Assembly: GCA_964355495.1 (NCBI GenBank)
Contig: CAYHES010000112.1
Span: forward strand, 1-8,253
Source of the DNA: UBA6901 sp964355495
GTDB taxonomy: Bacteria > Pseudomonadota > Gammaproteobacteria > Acidiferrobacterales > UBA6901
Reading direction: 5' to 3'
DNA length: 8,253 nucleotides
Positions 1 through 5,794 of this stretch are shown here, piece after piece. Below the pieces are notes generated by a model. The model did no database searches. It worked only from the letters and a program-made list of their open reading frames with translations, and was not told the origin of the DNA. Every line of letters begins with the position of its first letter. Within the stretch, counting starts at the first letter, position 1. The position numbers were made by a program, and so were the translations under genes.

Positions 1-107
1 GTGCATAGATTAGCCCGCAGGGAGAAGGGACCCAAGACATGTCGGGGTGCGCACTGTTTACCGTTCTTCTCAGTAAATATTGCCACAGATGCGTCGCAAC
101 TGTAGGC

Positions 108-170
108 GTAGGGTGGGCATCGCCCACCAGGTGTGCCGGTCGAAGCCGCATGTGGTGGGCGATGCCCTAC
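108..170. repeat. Composite palindromic repeat downstream of the aldo/keto reductase gene
   Basis: Two inverted copies of one short unit form a long hairpin. The left copy (108-129) contains GGTGGGC-ATC-GCCCACC, itself a perfect 7-bp stem. The right copy (153-170) is its reverse complement but lacks four bases (TGGG). The longest perfect arms are 115-129 and 153-167 (15 bp), with a 23-base loop. It lies about 30 bases past the stop codon of the minus-strand reductase gene and has no T-run, so it is not a standard terminator. It resembles the REP/BIME class of intergenic palindromes. A related palindrome lies on the other side of the gene (1177-1200). Confidence 0.75.
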
Positions 171-199
171 AAACCCCGGCATTTTTTGTGTCGCCATGT

Positions 200-1138
200 T
201 TAACCCGCGAGTTTCGCGTAATGCGCAAACATGCGGCGGCGGGTTGCGGCATCCGGCAGGCGACCGAACCCGGCGCCCATGTTCTCGATCATGTGCGCGA
301 CCTGCGACGTGGCGGGAATGGCGCAGGTCACCGCCGGGTGGGAAACGATGAACTTGAGAAAGAACTGCGCCCAGTTCGTGCAATCGAATTCAGTCGCCCA
401 GGCGGGCAGCGGCTTGCCGCGCACCGGGCCGAACAGCGCCCCGCCGTCGAACGGCCGGTTGATCATCACGGCGATGCCGCGCTCGGCGGCCAAGGGCAAC
501 AGGCGCTGCTCGACGTCACGATCGGCCAGGTTGTAGGTGAACTGCGCGAAATCAAACGGCTCCTTGGCCAGGGCGCGCTCCAGTTCCTCATGGCGGCGCC
601 CGTGCGAAGTGGTGATGCCGATATAACGAATGCGGCCTTCGGCCTTCCACGCCTTGAGCGTTTCCAGGTGCCCCTGCCAATCGAGCATGTTGTGAATCTG
701 CATCAGATCGAAACGCGCCACGCCCCACAGCTCGCGCGCCGCTTCCATCTGCTTGATGCCCAGCCACTGGCCGTAGATCCATACCTTGGTGGCGGCGAAC
801 AGCGTGCTCTTGTTCTTGATCTGCCGCAAACCGTGGCCAATGACCTCCTGCGCGGAACCGTACATGGGCGAGGAGTCGATCAGCGCGCCGCCGCGATCGA
901 AGAACGCCTGCAGCACCTGCACGCGTGTGGCGCGCGCCGCGGCATCATCGCCCACATCAAAGGTGAGCCACGAACCCATGCCGATGACCGGGATTTTTTC
1001 GCCGCTGGCGGGAATGGCCTTCTTGATGGCGACCTGACCGGGTGCGGCAAGGCCGGGCCCGAGCGTGACCGCTGCCCCGAGGCCGGCGAGCCACTGCAAG
1101 AACAAACGACGCTGCTGTGCAGACATGTCCTGACTCAA
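200..1138 (-). CDS. Aldo/keto reductase with a twin-arginine export signal
   Basis: An NAD(P)H-dependent oxidoreductase of the aldo/keto reductase superfamily that reduces carbonyl groups; the substrate is unknown. Numbering from the TTG at 1138, the expected tetrad is visible: D88 (in IDSSPMYG), Y93, K118 (ATKV) and H149 (MQIHN). The TIM-barrel body runs to the C-terminus, about 312 residues in all, which is normal length. The N-terminus has twin arginines (QQRRLFLQ, residues 8-15), a hydrophobic stretch and a short Ala-rich region, so Tat export of the folded enzyme is likely. Start choice: GAAGGAG at 1145-1151 sits 6 bases before a TTG at 1138. The ATG at 1126 is 18 bases away, and the TTG at 1153 lies upstream of the ribosome site. 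The gene stands alone, divergent from the DUF504 gene. Family and tetrad are secure; export and start are inferred. Confidence 0.92.
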   Translation of the reverse strand: MSQDMSAQQRRLFLQWLAGLGAAVTLGPGLAAPGQVAIKKAIPASGEKIPVIGMGSWLTFDVGDDAAARATRVQVLQAFFDRGGALIDSSPMYGSAQEVIGHGLRQIKNKSTLFAATKVWIYGQWLGIKQMEAARELWGVARFDLMQIHNMLDWQGHLETLKAWKAEGRIRYIGITTSHGRRHEELERALAKEPFDFAQFTYNLADRDVEQRLLPLAAERGIAVMINRPFDGGALFGPVRGKPLPAWATEFDCTNWAQFFLKFIVSHPAVTCAIPATSQVAHMIENMGAGFGRLPDAATRRRMFAHYAKLAG

Positions 1139-1144
1139 GGCGCA

Positions 1145-1151
1145 CTCCTTC
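1145..1151 (-). promoter_or_regulatory. Ribosome binding site that selects a TTG start
   Basis: GAAGGAG on the minus strand, 6 bases before the TTG at 1138. Used to place the reductase start at TTG instead of the in-frame ATG at 1126. Confidence 0.6.
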
Positions 1152-1176
1152 AATTACACATTGCGCAGCATTACCG

Positions 1177-1200
1177 CAGGGTGGGGGCCTGCCCACCCTG
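1177..1200. repeat. Small palindrome upstream of the aldo/keto reductase gene
   Basis: CAGGGTGGG and CCCACCCTG form a perfect 9-bp stem around a 6-base loop (GGCCTG). Its GGGTGGG/CCCACCC core matches the core of the repeat at 108-170, so the reductase gene is bracketed by relatives of one repeat family. It sits 26 bases upstream of the reductase ribosome site and so could lie in the 5' leader or near the promoter. The rest of 1201-1360, the divergent spacer, shows no promoter I can defend. Confidence 0.6.
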
Positions 1201-1360
1201 AAAACTGTGGATGCGCGGCCGGCAACTTATTGTGCGTCCCCGCTTGGCCACAAGCAAAGGCCCGTCAATAGAACAAATAAACGCCGGGTCCAGGTTTAAC
1301 ATCAAACTCGTCTGTGTGCGTTGTATAGTAAGCAGACAACGGTGTCTTGCCGACCACGCT

Positions 1361-1642
1361 ATGCTGCCCATCCACAAGCTGTTGAGTCGCATCCGCTGGG
1401 ACCCGCGCTTCCGCGCGGGCCGGTTTGAAATCGGCTATTACGACCGGCGGGTGAATGGCACCCTGATGGTGCCGCTTGAGGCAATCCGCTTTCCGGTCGA
1501 CACACGGTTTGTGTTCGAGCTGTACGATGACGAAGGCGAACTGCATCGTATTCCGTTTCACCGCGTGCGGCGTGTGACCCGTAATGGCCGAGTGATCTGG
1601 CGGCGTGCGCCGCTGCACGAGCACCCGCAGGGGCCGGGCTAG
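1361..1642 (+). CDS. DUF504 (MJ1316-type, 'RNA repair' domain) protein
   Basis: A stand-alone 93-residue protein filled by one DUF504/MJ1316 domain, PF04457. Typical family patterns are visible: the opening PIHKLLSRIRWDPRF, FEIGYYDR (23-29), VPLEAIRFP (37-45), then DDEGELHRIPFHRVR (56-70) and GRVIWRR near the end. This domain has been proposed from comparative genomics to recognise RNA ends with a 2',3'-cyclic phosphate. It occurs alone or fused to RNA-processing domains, and NCBI calls such proteins 'RNA repair domain-containing'. The ATG at 1361 is chosen because the domain begins there; the open frame upstream shows no homology. No clear Shine-Dalgarno precedes it. The TAG stop (1640-1642) lies inside a GCTAG that is repeated beyond the following repeat element. 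Domain call is firm, cellular role is not. Confidence 0.88.
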   Translation: MLPIHKLLSRIRWDPRFRAGRFEIGYYDRRVNGTLMVPLEAIRFPVDTRFVFELYDDEGELHRIPFHRVRRVTRNGRVIWRRAPLHEHPQGPG

Positions 1643-1660
1643 GCTGTTGAAAAAATGGCT

Positions 1661-1688
1661 CGTCACACCGGCGAAAGCCGGTGTCCAG
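1661..1688. repeat. GAAA-loop hairpin repeat, copy 1
   Basis: CACCGGC-GAAA-GCCGGTG forms a 7-bp stem closed by a GNRA-type loop, flanked by CGTCA and TCCAG. It belongs to a repeat widespread in proteobacterial intergenic DNA, whose usual form reads CATTCCGGCGAAAGCCGGAAT. It lies just after the DUF504 stop and could protect the transcript 3' end; there is no T-run after it. Confidence 0.8.
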
Positions 1689-1715
1689 AAATCAAACCGG
1701 TGGTTTCATCGACAT

Positions 1716-1744
1716 CTTGGATTCCGGCTTTCGCCGGAATGACG
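1716..1744. repeat. GAAA-loop hairpin repeat, copy 2 (inverted)
   Basis: The reverse complement reads CGTCA, then TTCCGGC-GAAA-GCCGGAA, then TCCAAG. It matches copy 1 in loop and flanks but has different outer stem bases, changed on both sides so pairing is kept. It lies about 54 bases past the stop of the minus-strand acetyltransferase gene, so each convergent gene ends next to one hairpin in a similar orientation. Confidence 0.8.
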
Positions 1745-1797
1745 AAGTTTGATGTTTCGGTGTGTAGTTCAACACCTTGCTAGAATGGCTCGCCGCC

Positions 1798-2340
1798 TTA
1801 ACGCAGCGATTTGCGCAGCAACTCCATGCGCAGATCGGCGCGCTTCGGAATACCAAAGCGGTCATCGCCATAGGGAAAGGGTTTGAAGACACCGGTACGG
1901 TGGTAACCGCGCCGCTCGTACCAGGCGATAAGTTCGGTGCGCAGCGTGATTACCGTCATCTGCATCTCCTCGCAACCCCACTCCTCGCGCGCGCTGCGTT
2001 CGACCTCGGCCAGCATGGCCCGGCCGAGACCCCTGCCCTGGCGCTCGGGACACACCGCGAACATGCCGAAGTGACAGACCGCAGCCTGCTGCTGCAGGTG
2101 CGCCGAAGCTAGCAACACGCCGTTCTGCTCACACAGCAGGATGCGGCTCGCGGGCACATGAATCAACGCTGCCACCTCGTCGGCATCGGTACGCTGGCCG
2201 TCGAGCAGATCGGCCTCGGTGGTCCAGCCGGCACGGCTGGCCTCGCCGCGGTAAGCAGACTGCACCAGCGCCACGATGACTTGCACATCGGCGGCGCTGG
2301 CGCTGCGATACGTCAGGGATTCAGGCTGGCTGTCCGGCAT
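1798..2340 (-). CDS. GNAT-family N-acetyltransferase
   Basis: A 180-residue acetyl-CoA-dependent acetyltransferase with a single GNAT domain; the acceptor cannot be told from sequence. The acetyl-CoA loop is clear: FAVCPERQGRGLGRAML (94-110) with the R/Q-x-x-G-x-G signature at Q101-G106. The second motif, AWYERRGYHRTGVF (129-142), is also typical. The N-terminal GEASRAGWTTEADLLDGQR (32-50) is a recurrent opening in one GNAT subgroup. The ATG at 2340 lies inside the end of the GIY-YIG gene (20-base overlap), which suggests translational coupling; no good Shine-Dalgarno is seen. It is the last gene of the probable HNH, GIY-YIG, GNAT operon. Family is secure, substrate unknown. Confidence 0.9.
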   Translation of the reverse strand: MPDSQPESLTYRSASAADVQVIVALVQSAYRGEASRAGWTTEADLLDGQRTDADEVAALIHVPASRILLCEQNGVLLASAHLQQQAAVCHFGMFAVCPERQGRGLGRAMLAEVERSAREEWGCEEMQMTVITLRTELIAWYERRGYHRTGVFKPFPYGDDRFGIPKRADLRMELLRKSLR

Positions 2341-2590
2341 GTGCCGATTGGCCGATCAGCCGGCGCTTGGCAGCGACGGGCATGCGTTTGATGGCGATCT
2401 CACGCTTGAGCGCGGCGCCGCGGCCGGCGACCGCTTCCTGATAGACCAGCTTCACCGGCAGCCGGCCGCGGGTGTATTTTGCACCCTTGCCGGCGTTGTG
2501 CGTGGCCAGGCGCGCCGCGAGATCGGTGGCGACCCCGGTGTACAGGCTGTGGTCGGCACAGCGCAACATGTAGACATACCACTCGACCAT
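2321..2590 (-). CDS. GIY-YIG domain protein, UPF0213 (YhbQ-type)
   Basis: An 89-residue protein that is essentially one GIY-YIG nuclease fold, as in the UPF0213/YhbQ family. WYVYMLRC (4-11) and LYTGVATDL (16-24) supply the two signature strands, here VYM and YTG. R27, H31-N32, K38-Y39 (GAKYTRGR) and the metal-binding Glu E64 in LKREIAIKR follow in the usual order, so the catalytic set looks complete. Known members are poorly defined; some related proteins cut or bind DNA. The ATG at 2590 is preferred because WYVYML normally follows the start by a few residues; a TTG at 2611 would add seven residues. It lies 30 bases after the HNH gene and overlaps the acetyltransferase start by 20 bases. Confidence 0.9.
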   Translation of the reverse strand: MVEWYVYMLRCADHSLYTGVATDLAARLATHNAGKGAKYTRGRLPVKLVYQEAVAGRGAALKREIAIKRMPVAAKRRLIGQSAHAGQPA

Positions 2591-2620
2591 GGTCGCGTCT
2601 GATTCCTGCAATGGGCCCGG

Positions 2621-3001
2621 CTACTCTTTACCCTTCAAGAGGCTCTTGAGATTGGCGAAGGGATTGTGCGTGGCACTGGTTTCCGGCTTGCCACCGGGGA
2701 TCGGCTTGCCTTGCGCCGCGGCCTCCAGCAGACGCTGGTGTTCGTTGTCGTGGCAATAGAGGCACAACAGTTCCCAGTTGCCGCCGTTTGCCGGATTGTC
2801 GTCATGATTGTGGTTGCGATGATGCACGGTGAGTTCTTGCAGATTTTCACGCGTGAACTCGCGCTGGCAGCGTCCGCAGATCCACGGGTACAACTTGAGC
2901 GCCTGCTCGCGGTAGGCCTGCTCGCGTTGCAACTGGTTGCGCTGCGCACCGGCAACAATTTTATTCAGCCGGTCGCTGCTGGATTCGGGTTTCTTCGGCA
3001 T
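2621..3001 (-). CDS. yajD: HNH nuclease-fold protein, YajD-like
   Basis: A 126-residue protein closely resembling E. coli YajD. The zinc-ribbon HNH core is complete: C42-G-R-C45, LTVHH (57-61), N63/H64/H66, GNWELLCLYCHDNEH (74-88) with C80 and C83. The tail THNPFANLK (111-119) matches the family's C-terminal signature. The basic, Gln-rich N-terminal 35 residues are variable. HNH proteins of this type are predicted metal-dependent nucleases; the target of YajD is not established. The ATG at 3001 follows AGGTG with a 5-base gap, so I prefer it to the longer frame opening at 3058. First gene of the probable operon with the GIY-YIG and GNAT genes. Confidence 0.9.
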   Translation of the reverse strand: MPKKPESSSDRLNKIVAGAQRNQLQREQAYREQALKLYPWICGRCQREFTRENLQELTVHHRNHNHDDNPANGGNWELLCLYCHDNEHQRLLEAAAQGKPIPGGKPETSATHNPFANLKSLLKGKE

Positions 3002-3098
3002 CGTTACACCTGAATATACTGTATCGGGTTGTGCAGACACTGGAATTTTACCGCGCATTACACCATGGCCGCCACGGGACTGGTCAGGCGCCAGAATT

Positions 3099-3117
3099 CC
3101 GGCGGAAGTGCCGCCGG
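3099..3117. repeat. GC-rich hairpin after the propeller gene
   Basis: CCGGCGG-AAGTG-CCGCCGG is a perfect 7-bp all-GC stem with a 5-base loop, beginning 8 bases past the stop of the minus-strand propeller gene. No T-run follows on either strand, so an intrinsic terminator is doubtful; it may stabilise the 3' end or slow polymerase. The rest of the 124-base gap to the HNH gene holds nothing else I can name. Confidence 0.5.
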
Positions 3118-3125
3118 CACCGGCG

Positions 3126-4358
3126 TCACTTGACCGCGTTGCGCTTGCCCATGGCGTAGAAGATGCGCGTCGGCTGGCCCTTGTCGCGGTAATCCAGCCA
3201 GATCAGGTGCAGGTTGCCGCGGCTGTCAAAAGCGATCGCCGGATGCGCCTGCTGGCCGGCGCCGGAGGCAGGCGGCACCGCCATGTCTTCGCTCCAGCCG
3301 TCCGCGGTCTTCCACGACAACTGGATATCCGAGCTGCCGTCACGATCATCATCCCAGGCAACCGCCAGGGCGCCGTCGGCAGCGCCGCTGATCGCCGGGT
3401 GCCATTGGCTGAAATTTTCGCCAAACGAATCCTGCACGATCTCGTTCTTGCCGAAGCGACGACCGGCATCGCGGCTAATGGCGGAATAGATGTCGTAGCC
3501 AGTGCTCATTCCGCGCTTGTCCATCCACGCGGCGCCGACCTGATCGGCACCGAACACCGCCAGTGTCGCGCGCGTCACGCCGCTGCCGCGTCCGTAGGTG
3601 GCTGACTTCTGCACCACTTCGTTGAGCTCCGCCGCGGCGCCGAATGGCTTGCCGGGTTCGGCGAAGCTCGTCAACAACACGGTATGTCCGTGACGGCGAT
3701 CTTCCCAAACGACGGTGACGCCCTTGGTGGTCACGGCCAGTGTCGGGTAGAGCTGTTCATCCGCGGGTGGCGTGGGATCTGCTGGCCGCGCCGCGCCCGC
3801 ACTCACTGCCTTGTCGGTTCCACGGATGGTGATGGGCGCCACCACGATCTGACGATGGCGCCCTTGTGGCTGCGCCCAGGCGGCATGGGTGCCGCGCGCG
3901 CCCGTGGCGAGCGTGATCTGGCCTGCATCGACACTGCCGAGTTTCACCGCCGGGTCCAGCCCTTGCGGTCCACCGCTGCGCACCCACACGCCGCGGTCCT
4001 GTTCCCAGCCCATCAGAAACCGCCCGCCACCCAACGCCACGATGACCGGTTCGTAGGCAGCCAGCGTGTGGGCGCGCGGCGGCGCGTCGCTCACGCGCCA
4101 CTCCGGTTCAAAGGCGGACGACGGAATGGACTTGAACGCTACATACACCTGGGGAACGCCACCGCGATTGTCCTCCCAGATAACGCCAATGGTGTCGCCG
4201 GAAACAGCGATGTTCTTGCGCCCCGACGACTCGACATGATGAAAGGTTCTGGGTTGGCCGGTCTGGGCAACGGTCATCTTTTCGCCGAACGACCAAGGCG
4301 CCGCGATCGCTGGCGATACTGCCAGCAACCCCAGGCCACAGAGCAGCAGGCGTCCCAT
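3126..4358 (-). CDS. Exported repeat protein, predicted beta-propeller with W-x-D-x-R repeats
   Basis: A 410-residue secreted protein of no family I can name with certainty; distantly sialidase/BNR-like. Residues 1-20 are a Sec signal peptide (hydrophobic LLLCGLGLLAVSPAIAA). The mature part shows seven repeats, each a hydrophobic strand ending in W, then a polar W-x-D-x-R turn, then another strand: W61EDNR, W118EQDR, W161 (degenerate), W218EDRR, W278MDKR, W335DDDR, W387LDYR, spaced 43-60 residues. One Asp-box-like motif (SRDAGRRF, 295-302) is present. This fits a six- or seven-bladed propeller that binds a ligand or partner. The mature chain has no cysteine. The ATG at 4358 starts 7 bases after the thioredoxin gene stop; the longer frame upstream overlaps that gene and would hide the signal peptide. 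No sialidase active site is evident, so enzyme activity is not claimed. Confidence 0.82.
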   Translation of the reverse strand: MGRLLLCGLGLLAVSPAIAAPWSFGEKMTVAQTGQPRTFHHVESSGRKNIAVSGDTIGVIWEDNRGGVPQVYVAFKSIPSSAFEPEWRVSDAPPRAHTLAAYEPVIVALGGGRFLMGWEQDRGVWVRSGGPQGLDPAVKLGSVDAGQITLATGARGTHAAWAQPQGRHRQIVVAPITIRGTDKAVSAGAARPADPTPPADEQLYPTLAVTTKGVTVVWEDRRHGHTVLLTSFAEPGKPFGAAAELNEVVQKSATYGRGSGVTRATLAVFGADQVGAAWMDKRGMSTGYDIYSAISRDAGRRFGKNEIVQDSFGENFSQWHPAISGAADGALAVAWDDDRDGSSDIQLSWKTADGWSEDMAVPPASGAGQQAHPAIAFDSRGNLHLIWLDYRDKGQPTRIFYAMGKRNAVK

Positions 4359-4365
4359 CGGCCGG

Positions 4366-4878
4366 TTACTTACCCAGGAACTGCGCGAGCGTCTGTTGCT
4401 TGTAGTGGCCGCCGTGGATGAACCGGTCGTATTCCAGAAATGCCTGCACGGTCTGGAAACCCGGGGCCTTGTGAATGACCCGCCCATCCGGTTCGAGATA
4501 CAGGAAATACGGCGTCACCAGCGTTTTCATCATCGCACCCAGTTCCATTTCCGTGATGGTTTCGCCGGACGGGAGTTGCAGGCGCCGGCCGCTCTCGGCA
4601 TCCACATACACCAGGACGTAGTGCCCGGTGTAAAGCTTGCGGAGTTCGGCGTTGCTGAACGACTCCTTGTTGGTTTTGTCGCAGAACCCGCAACCGTAAC
4701 GGCCGAAATAGGCGAACACCCGCTTGCCGTCGCGCTTGGCGATGCGCAGACCTTCGTCGTAGCGCAGGAAGGTGTAACCTTCCGGCGGATCGGCGCGCCC
4801 GCTGGACATGGGCAACAAGGCCAAGAGAAGGATCGCCAGCAGTGGCAAGCTGCTGCGAAGATTCTGGCGTCGCATCAT
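4366..4878 (-). CDS. Periplasmic thioredoxin-fold protein with CGFC motif
   Basis: A 170-residue exported thiol-disulfide protein of the thioredoxin-related (SoxW-like) group. A Sec signal peptide covers about residues 1-29 (basic MMRRQNLR, leucine-rich core, likely cleavage after GRA). The active site is YGCGFC (61-66), C63 and C66, where classic thioredoxins have WCGPC. The cis-proline is T122-P123 (LVTPYF), followed by the strand LYLEPDGRVI. C63 and C66 are its only cysteines. The C-terminus carries an FLEYDRFIHGGHY segment. It may act as a periplasmic reductase or isomerase; direction is not readable from sequence. AGGAG at 4888-4892 lies 9 bases before the first of two tandem ATGs, supporting 4878. 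It precedes the propeller gene by 7 bases (same operon) and follows the permease gene by 93 bases. Confidence 0.88.
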   Translation of the reverse strand: MMRRQNLRSSLPLLAILLLALLPMSSGRADPPEGYTFLRYDEGLRIAKRDGKRVFAYFGRYGCGFCDKTNKESFSNAELRKLYTGHYVLVYVDAESGRRLQLPSGETITEMELGAMMKTLVTPYFLYLEPDGRVIHKAPGFQTVQAFLEYDRFIHGGHYKQQTLAQFLGK

Positions 4879-4922
4879 GGTGTATGTCTCCTGCGTTTTA
4901 TAATCGTGGACGAACAGGCGTT

Positions 4923-4962
4923 CCGGCGCCTTTTGCTGTTCTCAAAGTCTTGCAAAACCCGG
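4923..4962. repeat. Imperfect inverted repeat between permease and thioredoxin genes
   Basis: CCGG...TTTTGC (4923-4936) pairs with GCAAAA...CCGG (4952-4962), leaving an unequal internal loop. There is no T-run on the minus strand after it, so I do not call a terminator. It could partially separate the permease and thioredoxin transcripts. Confidence 0.3.
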
Positions 4963-4971
4963 CTTGGGCCC

Positions 4972-5757
4972 TCACACGTGCAGCAGCTCATAACAGATCT
5001 TCAGGGCGCTGCCGGCAATCAACACGGACAGAATTCCACGCAGCAACCGGCGCGGCGTACGCTGGCTCAGCGCGCTGCCCGCCTGCGCGCCGATGATCAC
5101 GCCGGCCACCAGTACCGCCGACATCAGGTAGGGAATCTGGTTTGTGCCCATGCGCCCGATCAGCACCGCCGTGGACGAGGCAATGCCGATGGCAAGCGCC
5201 GTGCCGATGGCGATGCGCATCGGGATCTTCAGCAGAAACAGCATGGCCGGAATGAACAGGAAGGCGCCGCCCTGGCCGATCACTCCGGAGAGCGTGCCGA
5301 TCGTGGCCCCGATGACCATGGCCAGCGGTTTGTTGAAGACCAGTTCGCGGGCGTGGGTGTCGGCTTCGACATGGCTCTGCGGAATGAACATCATGACCGC
5401 GGCGATCACGGCCATCCCCGCGAACACCAGCAGTATCCATTCCGACGACAGAAACTGGGAGGCGACCGAACCCGCCAGCGCGCTGACGGTCATGCTGCCG
5501 CCCATGTAGAGCGCGAGCGGCATGCTGATGCGGCCGTGGCGCTTGTGACCGACCGCGCCGGAGATCGCGCCGAAGAAACTCTGCACCGAGGTGATGCCGG
5601 CGACCGTCTTCATCGTCAGCAGGCCGACCTGCAGGGCCGGCGGTACGTACAGCAGCAGGGGCACCATGATGATGCCCCCGCCGATGCCGATCAGTCCGGA
5701 AAGAAAACCCCCCAGCAGACCCAGCGTGAAGAGCGTGATCGCAAGACCTGCTTCCAT
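4972..5757 (-). CDS. TauE/SafE-family membrane permease (DUF81)
   Basis: A 261-residue polytopic inner-membrane protein of the TauE/SafE family, which moves sulfur-containing anions such as sulfite, sulfoacetate or thiosulfate. It has about eight hydrophobic segments in two homologous halves. The family motif appears twice: LSGLIGIGGG then MVP (19-33) and LSGVIGQGG then FIP (156-170), 137 residues apart. Length is typical. The ATG at 5757 lies 37 bases after the selD stop with no terminator between, so the two are probably co-transcribed; the Shine-Dalgarno is weak. The selD link raises the possibility that it moves a selenium oxyanion or a sulfur compound tied to selenium use. That is inference: the family includes many substrates and sequence alone does not settle it. 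Confidence 0.9.
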   Translation of the reverse strand: MEAGLAITLFTLGLLGGFLSGLIGIGGGIIMVPLLLYVPPALQVGLLTMKTVAGITSVQSFFGAISGAVGHKRHGRISMPLALYMGGSMTVSALAGSVASQFLSSEWILLVFAGMAVIAAVMMFIPQSHVEADTHARELVFNKPLAMVIGATIGTLSGVIGQGGAFLFIPAMLFLLKIPMRIAIGTALAIGIASSTAVLIGRMGTNQIPYLMSAVLVAGVIIGAQAGSALSQRTPRRLLRGILSVLIAGSALKICYELLHV

Positions 5758-5794
5758 AACGACTGCCCGTGTGAAGCCGAACTGCCGCTTGTTG

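Larger units (their letters stand above)
1638..1783. mobile_element. Possible miniature element (MITE-like) between two convergent genes
   Basis: A segment of about 136 bases (1643-1778) is bounded by inverted TGTTGAA (1645-1651) and TTCAACA (1769-1775), and outside these by direct copies of GCTAG (1638-1642 and 1779-1783). It holds the two inverted hairpins at 1661-1688 and 1716-1744. Short inverted ends plus a 5-bp duplication are what a non-autonomous insertion leaves. A second direct repeat, AATGGCTCG (1654-1662 and 1784-1792), confuses the boundaries. No coding capacity is credible inside. The terminal repeats are short, so this is a suggestion only. Confidence 0.35.

Noticed and set aside
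1..107. Partial gene at the left edge
   Set aside because: No frame on either strand shows a domain or a plausible continuation; nothing is supported there.
80..1201. Long 373-codon open frame on the plus strand
   Set aside because: It is antisense to the aldo/keto reductase, has no recognisable domain and arises from GC-rich codon bias. The minus-strand frame has a full catalytic tetrad.
1320..1331. TATAGT as -10 for the DUF504 gene
   Set aside because: No -35-like hexamer at 15-19 bases upstream; not strong enough to annotate.
3010..3025. TATATT/TACAGT promoter-like sequence before the HNH gene
   Set aside because: It lies almost on the ribosome site and has no good -35; an upstream promoter is as likely.
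3126..4358. Lipoprotein signal in the propeller (LLLC near residue 7)
   Set aside because: The residue before Cys is Leu, not Gly/Ala/Ser, and the Cys is too early in the signal; an ordinary signal peptide ending in AIAA fits better.
4895..4910. TATAAA-like -10 just upstream of the thioredoxin gene
   Set aside because: The start site would fall on the Shine-Dalgarno and no -35 is present at a suitable distance.
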